Below, piece by piece: positions 49,374 to 57,612 of a stretch of DNA of 64,000 nucleotides. A program made the position numbers and the translations under genes. Source of the DNA: Pseudomonas frederiksbergensis (GTDB lineage: Bacteria; Pseudomonadota; Gammaproteobacteria; Pseudomonadales; Pseudomonadaceae). The notes under the pieces are model-generated. The model saw only the letters and a list, made by a program, of their open reading frames with translations. It was not told where the DNA came from and did no database searches. The stretch's first letter is position 1. Each line of letters begins with the position of its first letter. Where the stretch lies: positions 482,356 through 546,355 of the forward strand of contig NZ_MOBM01000039.1 in assembly GCF_003732275.1 (NCBI RefSeq), written 5' to 3'.

Positions 49374-50135
49374 ATGAACACAGAACCGACATTTTTCCGA
49401 CGCCTGACATCAACCTGCCGCAGATTACTCTGCGCGATGTCGGCCGTTTGCCTGTTCAACGCTGGCAGCCCTGCCCTTGCTGACGCAGTTACCTTGCCTG
49501 ACATGCTTATCGGCGTCACACAGGGCTTTCTTGAATTCACCGTAGAAGACTATCTGGCCACGAGCCAAACACAAGGACGCTACGAGATCGAGGTCAACCA
49601 GCTCAATCCGCGCCTGCGCATGCCTATGTGCGACAAGGAATTGACAGCCACCCTCGAGAGCCCGGCGAGGCCTCTGGGACGGGTCACGGCCAAGGTTCGC
49701 TGCGAGGGCGCCTCCCCCTGGACAGTCTTCGTACCCGCTCAGGTACGGCTGTTTCGCGACATCGTGACCACCACCCGCCCCCTCAAGCGCACAGGGATTA
49801 TCGAGCCTCAGGACGTGACCCTGCGAGAGCGCGATATCAGCCTGATAAATCAGGGTTTTCTGACCTCCGTGGATCAGGCGATCGGACAAAAACTTACCCG
49901 ACCAATGGTCGCCGATCAGGTCATTACCCTGGTGCATCTCGAACAGGCGGAAGTCATTCGCAAGGGCGATCAGGTGGTGATTACCGCCCGCAGTGGTACG
50001 CTCAGTGTACGCATGCCGGGTGAAGCGCTGTCCAACGGCGGCATGAGCGAACAGATTCGCGTGAAAAACCTTAACTCCCAGCGGGTCATCAAGGCGCAAG
50101 TTACCGCGCCCGGCCAGGTGGAAGTGGCCATGTAG
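49374..50135 (+). CDS. flgA: Flagellar P-ring assembly chaperone FlgA
   Basis: 253 residues from the ATG at 49374. The N-terminus (RRLTSTCRRLLCAMSAVCLFNAGSPALA) is a signal peptide with a positively charged start; the ATG at codon 22 would lose the charges. Then two SAF-type regions (VTAKVRCEGASPWTVFVPAQVRLFRDIV; GIIEPQDVTLRERDISLINQGFLTSVDQAIGQKLTRPM; QVVITARSGTLSVRMPGEALSNGGMSEQIRVKNLNSQRVIKAQV). It helps FlgI form the P ring in the periplasm. There is no clear ribosome site, and the sigma54 promoter predicts almost no leader. Confidence 0.92.
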   Translation: MNTEPTFFRRLTSTCRRLLCAMSAVCLFNAGSPALADAVTLPDMLIGVTQGFLEFTVEDYLATSQTQGRYEIEVNQLNPRLRMPMCDKELTATLESPARPLGRVTAKVRCEGASPWTVFVPAQVRLFRDIVTTTRPLKRTGIIEPQDVTLRERDISLINQGFLTSVDQAIGQKLTRPMVADQVITLVHLEQAEVIRKGDQVVITARSGTLSVRMPGEALSNGGMSEQIRVKNLNSQRVIKAQVTAPGQVEVAM

Positions 50136-50238
50136 GGATCTCTGTTCGTGAAAATATGGCGCGTTGCCTGGCTGTTCCCTAAACTGTGCCGCATGCGGAA
50201 GACGCGCTGGCGCATGCAAGCTCATTGATAAATGGGCC

Positions 50239-50265
50239 TAAAGTTTTCCGGGGGAGAGCCGAAAA
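50239..50265 (+). promoter_or_regulatory. Sigma28 (FliA) promoter of flgM
   Basis: TAAA, 15 bp, GCCGAAAA matches the FliA consensus TAAA-N15-GCCGATAA. It lies about 37 bp upstream of the flgM start. Confidence 0.85.
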
Positions 50266-50301
50266 CATGGCAAGCGTCCAAATACCCAGAGGTTTTTTGT
50301 C

Positions 50302-50628
50302 ATGGTCATCGATTTCAGTCGTTTAAACAGCTCCTCGTCACTTACGGGCAGTACACGTACCAGCGCCGCGAAGGAGACCGCCGAAGCCGGCCAATCCGCG
50401 CCGCTGAATACCCCGGCCGAACAGGCCAGTACCACCAAAAGCGGGGAATCGGTACACCTCAGCAATGAGGCTCAACAGTTGCAGAAGGTCACTGACAAGC
50501 TGCGCGATCAGCCTGCCGTCGACAAAGCCCGCGTGGCCGAGTTAAAAGCAGCGATTGCCGATGGCAGCTATAAAGTCGACAGCAACCGTGTAGCCAGCAA
50601 ACTGCTCAACTTCGAAGCCCAGCGCTAG
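50302..50628 (+). CDS. flgM: Anti-sigma28 factor FlgM
   Basis: 108 residues. Ser- and Thr-rich disordered N-terminus (MVIDFSRLNSSSSLTGSTRTS) and conserved C-terminal sigma-binding part (VHLSNEAQQLQKVTDKLRDQPAVDKARVAELKAAIADGSYKVDSNRVASKLLNFE). It holds FliA inactive until it is exported through the finished hook. Its own FliA promoter gives feedback; readthrough from flgA is also possible. Confidence 0.96.
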   Translation: MVIDFSRLNSSSSLTGSTRTSAAKETAEAGQSAPLNTPAEQASTTKSGESVHLSNEAQQLQKVTDKLRDQPAVDKARVAELKAAIADGSYKVDSNRVASKLLNFEAQR

Positions 50629-50675
50629 GCCACGGCCCGCGCCGGCTTTTGGACGCTTAAAACCCAAGGCCAGCC

Positions 50676-51143
50676 ATGCACGATACTAATTTACTGCAAC
50701 TGATCATCGACGACTTTGCCCCGGCGCAACACCTGCTGGAGCTGCTGCAAACCGAGTCCCTCGCGCTGCACGGTCGCGACATGCCACTGCTCGAAGAGAT
50801 TCTGGCGCAGAAACAGGCATTGATCATTTTGCTTGAGCAGCATGGCCGCAAGCGCAGTGAAATCCTCGCCAGCCTCAACCTGCCGACCAATCGCCAAGGC
50901 CTGGAGCAACTTGCCAGCCATTCGAGCATTGGCGATCAGTTGCTGGCACAGAGCGACGTGTTGACCGACCTCCTGGCCCAGTGCCAAGCCGCCAACGTCA
51001 ACAATGGCCAGTCGATTCTGGTGCAGCAGGCCGCCACGGCCAACCAGCTGAAAATCCTCACCGGCGGCGAGCCGCCAGCGCTCTACGATGCCCGCGGTTC
51101 AACCTCCAAACTCGCAAAACCACGCCCGCTCAGTCAGGCTTGA
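50676..51143 (+). CDS. flgN: Flagellar export chaperone FlgN
   Basis: 155 residues, entirely helical (LLQLIIDDFAPAQHLLELLQTESLALHGRDMPLLEEILAQKQALIILLEQHGRKR) with the C-terminal YDARGSTS typical of Pseudomonas FlgN. It escorts the hook-filament junction proteins FlgK and FlgL. Located 47 nt after flgM. Confidence 0.92.
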   Translation: MHDTNLLQLIIDDFAPAQHLLELLQTESLALHGRDMPLLEEILAQKQALIILLEQHGRKRSEILASLNLPTNRQGLEQLASHSSIGDQLLAQSDVLTDLLAQCQAANVNNGQSILVQQAATANQLKILTGGEPPALYDARGSTSKLAKPRPLSQA

Positions 51144-51231
51144 GCCTTTCAATGAGCACGCTCTATCAAGACGCGAAACATGCTGGCAGAATGCTGGCTA
51201 GTAGTCATATTTGTCTGGAGATTGATACCCC

Positions 51232-51978
51232 GTGTTCAATGCCTTAAGCGCGGAAGATGCTCCGCAGCCACCCAAGGTGCTCACCACGCCCCTGGAAATC
51301 TCCGGCAATCTGCGTCAGCTGCAAGACAGTCATGACCCGCTGATCATCACGTTCCATGAGCGCAGCCAGCGCTTCCAGAGCTATCTGGTGGACATCGACC
51401 GTGACAGCAACATGATCGCCCTGGACGAAATGATCCCGCGCGACGGCGAACGCTTTCTGCTGGCTGGCGAACCGTTCAAGGTCGAAGGCTTTCACGACGG
51501 TGTACGCATCGCCTGGGAAAGCAATGGCCCGCTGACCATCGACGAATCCGGCGATGGCCGCTGCTACCGTGGCGCGCTGCCCGATGAGGTGGTTTACCAC
51601 CAGCGCCGCAATGCTTTCCGCGCCGCGTTGAAGCTGGCGCAACTGGTCAATGTCGATCTGGGGGGCGACAAACTCAAGTCGCCTATCAGCGGCAAACTGC
51701 TGGACATCTCAGCCACCGGCTGCAAGTTGCGTTTCGAGGGCGACATCACCGCCAGCCTGCAACTGGGCCAAGTCTATGACCGTTTCGTCGCTGCCCTGCC
51801 CTTCGGCAGCATGACGGCACCGGTCGAGCTGCGTTACCTGCACTTCGAAGAAAAGATCAACACCACCTTTGCCGGCGTGCGTTTTCACAACATGAGCGGC
51901 CTGGTGCAGCGGCAGGTCGAGCGGTTCGTCTATCAGCTTCAGCGCGAAGCGCGACGCTTCGATAAAGACGACTTCTGA
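51232..51978 (+). CDS. flgZ: c-di-GMP-binding flagellar brake protein FlgZ (YcgR family)
   Basis: 248 residues from a GTG at 51232 with GGAG upstream. N-terminal YcgR domain at about 25-110 (LIITFHERSQRFQSYLVDIDRDSNMIALDEMIPRDGERFL), C-terminal PilZ domain with the c-di-GMP motif QRRNAFRA (RxxxR) and DISATGCKL (D/NxSxxG). It slows or alters the flagellar motor when c-di-GMP is high. The place after flgM-flgN is the known location in fluorescent pseudomonads. Confidence 0.92.
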   Translation: MFNALSAEDAPQPPKVLTTPLEISGNLRQLQDSHDPLIITFHERSQRFQSYLVDIDRDSNMIALDEMIPRDGERFLLAGEPFKVEGFHDGVRIAWESNGPLTIDESGDGRCYRGALPDEVVYHQRRNAFRAALKLAQLVNVDLGGDKLKSPISGKLLDISATGCKLRFEGDITASLQLGQVYDRFVAALPFGSMTAPVELRYLHFEEKINTTFAGVRFHNMSGLVQRQVERFVYQLQREARRFDKDDF

Positions 51979-51992
51979 TACGCCTCTCCCAT

Positions 51993-52032
51993 AAAAAACG
52001 GGCAGTCCCTTGCGGTGACTGCCCGTTTTTTT
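51993..52032. terminator. Bidirectional terminator between flgZ and MFS gene
   Basis: 9-bp perfect stem CGGGCAGTC / GACTGCCCG with an inner CC-TTGC-GG, A run on the left, T run on the right. Confidence 0.92.
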
Positions 52033-52041
52033 ATGCCTTGA

Positions 52042-53424
52042 TCAAGGCCTCGCTTCGGTAAAGCTTTGCTCGCGACCCGAGTCTGGGTTTTCGGGTTCCG
52101 GATCGGTTTCAGGTGCTGATTCGGGCTCGGCTTGCGGATTGAAATCAGCCTCCGGGGTGACCGGGTTCTGCATCTGGTCCTGCACTACCTGCTCATCGAC
52201 TCGCGGGTCAAGGCAAGCGACCAGTGGCGAACTCGACATGCTGTCCGGCATGGCCACGTGATGCAGCGGAGCATCGTCCACCTGATGCAGGTTGGTGACC
52301 GCTTTCGGGCGAATTCGCCACACCAGCACCAAGGCGAAAAAGCTGAAGAAGGCATAGAGCATCTGGCTGCCGAACAGCTTCATCAACACCCCGGCCACCA
52401 GCGGCCCGATACTCGCGCCGACACCGTAGGTCACCAACAGCATCGCCGTCAGCGACACCCGGCGGTCACCCTCGACGTGGTCGTTGGAGAACGCCACCGC
52501 CAACGGGTACAGGCAGAACTGCACCAACGAGCAGAGGAACCCGGCGATGAACAACACCTCCAGCGGCACTTGCCGCATGATCGCCAGGGGCAATGCAGCC
52601 AGCGCCAGGCTAAACGCGAAACAGCGGATCAACAGCGCCCGGTCATAGCGGTCCGACAGCCAACCCAACGGCCACTGCACCACCAGGCCTGCAAAAATGC
52701 AGCTACCCATGAACAGACCGACCTGTTCGGTCGACAACCCTTGCTGCGAGGCATACAGCGGCGCCAGACCGTAGAACGAACCGACGATCAAACCCGACCC
52801 CAACACCGTACTCAGTGACTGCGGCACGCGCTTGATGAAGAACCGTGGTTCCATCGGCGCCGGGTGCAAAGGCGCCGGGTGAATCCGCCGCGTCAGGGCT
52901 ACCGGCACAAGGCACAGGGCGAAACACAGAGCGACCAGCATCAGCAACTCCAGGCCCAGGCCCGGGTGCATGACCAGAATCAGCTGACCCAGCACCAGCC
53001 CCAGGTACGAGGCGATCATGTAGCCGCTGAATACCACGCCACGCTGCTTGGCTTCTGCCTGCTCATTGAGCCAGCTTTCGATCACCATGTACTGGCACAT
53101 CATGCCCAGGCCGACGATCACCCGCAGGAACAGCCACGCGGGCAGCCAATCCACCAGGCCATGGCCCAGCACTGCCGCGCCGACAATCCCGGCGCAGGCT
53201 GAATAGGCTCGAATGTGCCCGACCCGGGCAATCAGCCGGTGGCCGATCTTGCCGCCCAGCACCAGGCCGAAATAGTTGGCGGCCATCAACGCACCGACCC
53301 ACAGGCTGTCGACTTTATCGGCCGCCAGGCGCAGGGCAAGGTAAGTACTCAACAGGCCCGAGCCGATCAACATCATCAGCGAGGCGAAATAAAGCCCCCG
53401 AAAAGATTTCAAGATTTGGCGCAT
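52042..53424 (-). CDS. MFS transporter, YcaD-like
   Basis: 460 residues, twelve membrane helices over about the first 375 residues (FASLMMLIGSGLLSTYLALRL; MCQYMVIESWLNEQAEAKQRGVVFSGYMIASYLGLVLGQ; GLFMGSCIFAGLVVQWPLGWLSDRYDR). The ESWLNE loop and layout fit the YcaD group. The C-terminal 80 residues are a hydrophilic acidic, Pro-Glu-rich tail (PEADFNPQAEPESAPETDPEPENP). The substrate is unknown. Confidence 0.88.
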   Translation of the reverse strand: MRQILKSFRGLYFASLMMLIGSGLLSTYLALRLAADKVDSLWVGALMAANYFGLVLGGKIGHRLIARVGHIRAYSACAGIVGAAVLGHGLVDWLPAWLFLRVIVGLGMMCQYMVIESWLNEQAEAKQRGVVFSGYMIASYLGLVLGQLILVMHPGLGLELLMLVALCFALCLVPVALTRRIHPAPLHPAPMEPRFFIKRVPQSLSTVLGSGLIVGSFYGLAPLYASQQGLSTEQVGLFMGSCIFAGLVVQWPLGWLSDRYDRALLIRCFAFSLALAALPLAIMRQVPLEVLFIAGFLCSLVQFCLYPLAVAFSNDHVEGDRRVSLTAMLLVTYGVGASIGPLVAGVLMKLFGSQMLYAFFSFFALVLVWRIRPKAVTNLHQVDDAPLHHVAMPDSMSSSPLVACLDPRVDEQVVQDQMQNPVTPEADFNPQAEPESAPETDPEPENPDSGREQSFTEARP

Positions 53425-53495
53425 CGGCGTTCCGAGCGGCTCCTTGCAGTGAATATCGGACTATCGACAAACGATAGCCCGACGGCGACGGGTCG

Positions 53496-54839
53496 TCAGG
53501 CCTGGGCTGCTAGAACACGCCGTTCCCAGGGAGTAATTTCATCAAAGAAGCTGGTCAACTCCATGGTCTTCGAAGCGATGTAGCCTTCGATGAACTCCTT
53601 GCCGAACAGTTCCTTCGCCAATTGGCTACGTTTCAGACGTTCGAGAGCGGCATGCAAGGTACACGGCAACGAAAGATTATCCGGCACAACGAACTCACCC
53701 TGGATCGGCTCGCTCGGCTCCAGTTTGTTCTCGATACCGTACAACCCCGCGGCCAGGCTCGCGGCGATCGCCAGATACGGATTGGCATCGGCCCCCGGCA
53801 AGCGGTTTTCGACCCGACGAGCGACCGGTGAACTGGCCGGAATGCGCAGTCCGGCCGCGCGATTGTCGTGGGACCAGCAAGCATTATTCGGCGATGCGAA
53901 AGGATGGCACAGGCGCTGATAGGAGTTCACGTTCGGCGCAAACAACGCGGTGAAATCCGCCAGGCCGGCCTGCTGGCCGCCGATGAAATGACGGAAGGTC
54001 GCCGTCGGCTCGCCGGCCTTGTCGCTGAACACGTTACGCCCGGAGCCGATCTCGACGATGCTCTGGTGGATATGCATCGAACTGCCCGGCGTGTGAGCCA
54101 ACGGCTTGGCCATGCAAACCACGGTCAGGCCATGCTTGAGCGCCACTTCCTTGAGCAGATGCTTGAACAACAAGGTCTGGTCGGCCAACAGTAGCGGATC
54201 GCCGTGCAGCAGGTTGATCTCGAACTGGCTGACGCCCATCTCGTGCATGAAGGTATCGCGCGGCAAGCTCAGCGCCGCCATGCATTCATAGACTTCATTG
54301 AAGAACGGCCGCAAGCCGTTGTTGGAACTGACGCTGAACGCCGAATGACCGTCCTCACGACGACCGTCCAGGCCCAGTGGTGGCTGGAAGGGTTGCGTCG
54401 GGTCAGGGTTGGGCGCGAAGACGAAGAACTCCAGCTCGGTCGCCACCACTGGCGCCAGGCCAAGAGCGGCGTATCGAGCGATCACGGCCTTGAGTTGGCC
54501 GCGGGTCGACAATGGCGAGCTCTCGCCAGTCAGCTCGTCCGCATCGCAAATGGCCAACGCCCGAGGCTGCGAACTCCAGGGCAGGCGGTGGATCTGCGCG
54601 GAATCAGGCACCAGCGCCAGGTCGCCATCATCACTGCCGTAAAAGCGCGCCGGCGGATAACCGCCCATGATGCATTGCAGCAGCACTCCCCGCGCCATCT
54701 GCAAACGCCGCCCTTCGAGGAAACCTTCGGCGGTCATCACCTTGCCGCGTGGTACGCCGTTCAGGTCCGGCGTGACACATTCAATCTCATCAATGCCCGT
54801 CAATCGCTGCGCGAGTGAACGATGGCCATCGGTTGTCAT
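53496..54839 (-). CDS. Glutamine synthetase family, gamma-glutamylpolyamine synthetase type
   Basis: 447 residues from the ATG at 54839 (MTTDGHRSLAQRLTGIDEIECVTPDLNGVPRGK). GS fold with metal and glutamate ligands in VVATELEFFVF, MGVSQFEINLLHGDPLLLADQ, SSMHIHQSI and the NRLPGADANPYLAIAASLAAGLYG end motif. This GS branch ligates glutamate to polyamines (PuuA/Pau type) rather than to ammonia. Its place behind the flgMNZ cluster matches P. aeruginosa pauA5 (PA3356), by memory of gene order; no other polyamine catabolic genes are here. Confidence 0.85.
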   Translation of the reverse strand: MTTDGHRSLAQRLTGIDEIECVTPDLNGVPRGKVMTAEGFLEGRRLQMARGVLLQCIMGGYPPARFYGSDDGDLALVPDSAQIHRLPWSSQPRALAICDADELTGESSPLSTRGQLKAVIARYAALGLAPVVATELEFFVFAPNPDPTQPFQPPLGLDGRREDGHSAFSVSSNNGLRPFFNEVYECMAALSLPRDTFMHEMGVSQFEINLLHGDPLLLADQTLLFKHLLKEVALKHGLTVVCMAKPLAHTPGSSMHIHQSIVEIGSGRNVFSDKAGEPTATFRHFIGGQQAGLADFTALFAPNVNSYQRLCHPFASPNNACWSHDNRAAGLRIPASSPVARRVENRLPGADANPYLAIAASLAAGLYGIENKLEPSEPIQGEFVVPDNLSLPCTLHAALERLKRSQLAKELFGKEFIEGYIASKTMELTSFFDEITPWERRVLAAQA

Positions 54840-54936
54840 GACGCAATCCTTGTTGTTGTACGAGCCGCGAACGGCGACTCGTACAAAATAGGCTCCGGCT
54901 GTTCGGAATATCAAGCAGCGTCAAACAAAAAGGTAT

Positions 54937-55629
54937 TCAGGGAAGGTAAAGACTGAACACACCGCCACCCAATGGGCCGCCATTGCTGATTTCGGTGCGT
55001 CCGCCCACACCATTACGCTGATGCAACGCGGCAATCCGCCCGGCAAAGTACAGGCCCAGGCCGGTGCTGCCACTGCTGTGGTTGATGCCCTGCACATAAT
55101 CAGCCTGACGCTCGATCATCTCGGCTGGATAACCTTCGCCATCGTCATTGATGGTCAGCACCAGTTGCCCGGCCTCATCGCTGACGCTGATCAACAAGGC
55201 ATGGCGGGCGTAACGAATGGCATTATTGATGCTGTTGGCAAGCACCGAGGCAATCAGCTCACGGTCGAAGAAACCCAGCGGGCTCAACGGGTCCACTTCA
55301 TACGTCGCGATGATGCCGCGGCTAGCGAACACTTCTTGGTGAGCCGCCAGTTGCGCCTCAATGAAATCATCCAGCTCATGGTAGGCCGGCTGCAACGGCA
55401 TCTGGTTGACGCCGAGTTTGTACAGCCCCAGCAACTGCACCAGCATGCCGTTAAGGTGGGCGAACTCGAAGTCGATCACGCCCTGCTCCGGGGTGTGCTG
55501 CTCGGCATCGGGCAAGCGTGCCAGCCATTGGCTGTGCGCCTGCATCAGCATGGCCAGAGAGTTCTTCATGTCATGCACGGTGGAGGCAATCACCGTGGAG
55601 AAGTCGAGTGAAGGTTCGCTGTCGATCAT
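54937..55629 (-). CDS. Soluble sensor-type histidine kinase without input domain
   Basis: 230 residues from the ATG at 55629. There is no membrane helix or PAS domain. The H-box is ASTVHDMKNSLAMLMQ within the first 35 residues, followed by a dimerisation helix pair and a full HATPase (LANSINNAIRYARHALLIS; NDDGEGYPAEMIE; GSTGLGLYFAGRIA; PLGGGVFSLYLP). The start overlaps the stop of the REC-TPR gene by 4 nt, so it is the obvious partner. Either partner proteins or the REC-TPR protein must provide input. Confidence 0.88.
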   Translation of the reverse strand: MIDSEPSLDFSTVIASTVHDMKNSLAMLMQAHSQWLARLPDAEQHTPEQGVIDFEFAHLNGMLVQLLGLYKLGVNQMPLQPAYHELDDFIEAQLAAHQEVFASRGIIATYEVDPLSPLGFFDRELIASVLANSINNAIRYARHALLISVSDEAGQLVLTINDDGEGYPAEMIERQADYVQGINHSSGSTGLGLYFAGRIAALHQRNGVGGRTEISNGGPLGGGVFSLYLP

Positions 55630-57230
55630 TCGCCGAACGCCTTGATTTTCAGTTTCTGGTAGCGCGGATAACGCGCGTCGGTATCGGGCATCAGGCCGAC
55701 GGTTTTCAGGCAGGCGCGGCATTCTTCCAGTTCGGCCGACGGCACGCTGGTGTCGGTGCCATGCAGCAACGACTGCGCCATGTTCAGGGCAATACTGATG
55801 TTCTTCGGCTGCAATGCCAGGGCTTTGCGGAATACATCCCGGGCTTCCACCAGGTTGCCGGTCTTGTACACCCGCACGCCCTGACGGTTGAGGTCGGCGG
55901 CCGCGTTGCCGGAGTTGAGGATGGTCGGGTCGTCGGTCAGCTTGGCGATGCCTTTCATCACGGTCGGATCGTCGCCGTAGATCTCCGCACAGTTTTTCAG
56001 CATCGAAGCGCCAGCACTCGCCTGCCCGAGCATTTGCAGCTGCTTGGCCACCAACAGCGCCGCTTCGGCGCTCATGAACTGCTCCATGCCATCGAGGCGC
56101 ATCATCGCCTGCTCGGTGAGCTTCTCGGCGGTTTCGGCATCGTTGAGCAGCAGGCTGGTGGCTTTCATCAGGCGCGCACGAATCTGCAAGCCGGGGTCGG
56201 AAGGGTTCTCCTTCGCCACCGCACTCAGCGTTGTGTTGATTTCAAGACGGGTCCGGGTGTCCAGCCCCTTTTCACTGCCTTTGCTGATCAAGGCATGGGC
56301 CAGGCCGAGGTTGCTTTCCGCATCCTTGAAACGTGACTGCGCCCCTTGGGCCACGGCCTGGCGATAAGCTTTGGAGGCCGTGTCGAAATCCTCGTTGGTC
56401 ATCGCCAGCTTGCCCAGCAACGCTTGCCGGCGCACCGCCAGCGGCGACAGGCGAATAGCCTCTTCCAAGACTCGCTGCGCCCCCTTGGTGTCCCCTTCGG
56501 CGACCAGCACATCGGCCATGCCGTCGTAGAGGGCCGGCATCATCGGGAAGACTTTCAGGGCTTTTTCGTAAATGCCTTTAGCCTGGCTGACCTGGCCGCG
56601 TTTGAACAGCAACTGGCCCAACCCGGCAAACGCCCATGGCAAAGGCCGATCAGCAATGATGCTGTCGTACAGGCGCTCCAGCGCTTCGTTCTGGTTCAAG
56701 TCGCGCAACGCATCGGCGCGGTAACGCAGGCATAGCGGCGAATAACGAATGTCTTGTTTGCACAGGGCGATGCAGGCATTGAGCACTTCAACCGGCTTAC
56801 CCCGGTCAAGGGCTTGCAGGATCGGTTTGAGCAAGGTCTTGCGCTGCTCCAGTCGCTCCAGGCGCTGGGCCAGGCCGGAACGGTTGAACGGCTTGGTCAG
56901 GTAAGCATCAGGCTCGTGCTCCAGTGCGCTGAGCACCATGGCCTGGCTGGTTTCGGCGGTGACCATGACAAACACACTTTCATGGCTGATCAGCTTCTCG
57001 ATCATCAGGTCTTCAAGCACCTGCTGACCGTTCTTCTTGCCATCGCCCAGGTGGAAGTCCTGCAAGATGAAGTCGTAGGATTTTTGCGAGCACATGCGCA
57101 ACGCCTGTTCACCGGTATCGGCGGTGTCGACGTCCTTGACACCCAGTTCCCGCAGCATGGACCTGACGGAGCTGCGGAAATCCGAGAAATCATCGACGAT
57201 CAAAAAGCTTTTTTGGTGATACGACAGCAT
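55626..57230 (-). CDS. Response regulator with TPR output domain
   Basis: 534 residues. Receiver at about 5-130 (SFLIVDDFSDFRSSVRSML; acceptor Asp in YDFILQDFHLGDGKKNGQQ; MVTAETSQAMVLSAL; DAYLTKPFNRSGL). The remaining 400 residues are helical repeats of TPR type (AFAGLGQLLFKRGQVSQAKGIYEKALKVFP; ALYDGMADVLVAEGDTKGAQRVLEEAIRLSP; NRQGVRVYKTGNLVEARDVFRKALALQP). No DNA-binding or enzyme domain is present, so output is through protein contacts. Forms a two-gene unit with the kinase. Confidence 0.88.
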   Translation of the reverse strand: MLSYHQKSFLIVDDFSDFRSSVRSMLRELGVKDVDTADTGEQALRMCSQKSYDFILQDFHLGDGKKNGQQVLEDLMIEKLISHESVFVMVTAETSQAMVLSALEHEPDAYLTKPFNRSGLAQRLERLEQRKTLLKPILQALDRGKPVEVLNACIALCKQDIRYSPLCLRYRADALRDLNQNEALERLYDSIIADRPLPWAFAGLGQLLFKRGQVSQAKGIYEKALKVFPMMPALYDGMADVLVAEGDTKGAQRVLEEAIRLSPLAVRRQALLGKLAMTNEDFDTASKAYRQAVAQGAQSRFKDAESNLGLAHALISKGSEKGLDTRTRLEINTTLSAVAKENPSDPGLQIRARLMKATSLLLNDAETAEKLTEQAMMRLDGMEQFMSAEAALLVAKQLQMLGQASAGASMLKNCAEIYGDDPTVMKGIAKLTDDPTILNSGNAAADLNRQGVRVYKTGNLVEARDVFRKALALQPKNISIALNMAQSLLHGTDTSVPSAELEECRACLKTVGLMPDTDARYPRYQKLKIKAFGE

Positions 57231-57612
57231 CGAAGATTTCCAGGCAATTTAAGAAGAACAACCCAAAGGCAACCACACGGGCGAGCTCGGCTTCGCGGCC
57301 CTTTTTGGCGCGCAGATAATAGCGGGAGGCCATAGGCTATCAAGCAATTTCGCATAAACCCGTGATGACAATTGCCGGCCGCCAGAAGTAAAAATGACAA
57401 CGACTGTTCGGGTTATCGGCCAGTAGTCGCATTCCCTTGAAGCGGCGGGAGTGCAATTGCGCATTTGCTTGTCAAAACCTTATATAGGCCCATAAATGCG
57501 CGCTAAATAATTGAAGGTGTTATTGAAAAACGGGATTATCCTGTTTTATGACCCGCGCTTTTTATACCCGTCTGCACGAAGCGTTTTACATCGCCAGCAA
57601 AGGCAGAAAGAA
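57231..57612. other. Divergent promoter gap with a sigma70-like promoter
   Basis: Upstream of the REC-TPR gene (minus) and the CheB-CheR-kinase gene (plus). On the plus strand TTGTCA (57469-57474), 16 bp, CATAAA (57491-57496) is a fair sigma70 match. I see no hairpin, repeat or small gene here. Confidence 0.4.
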
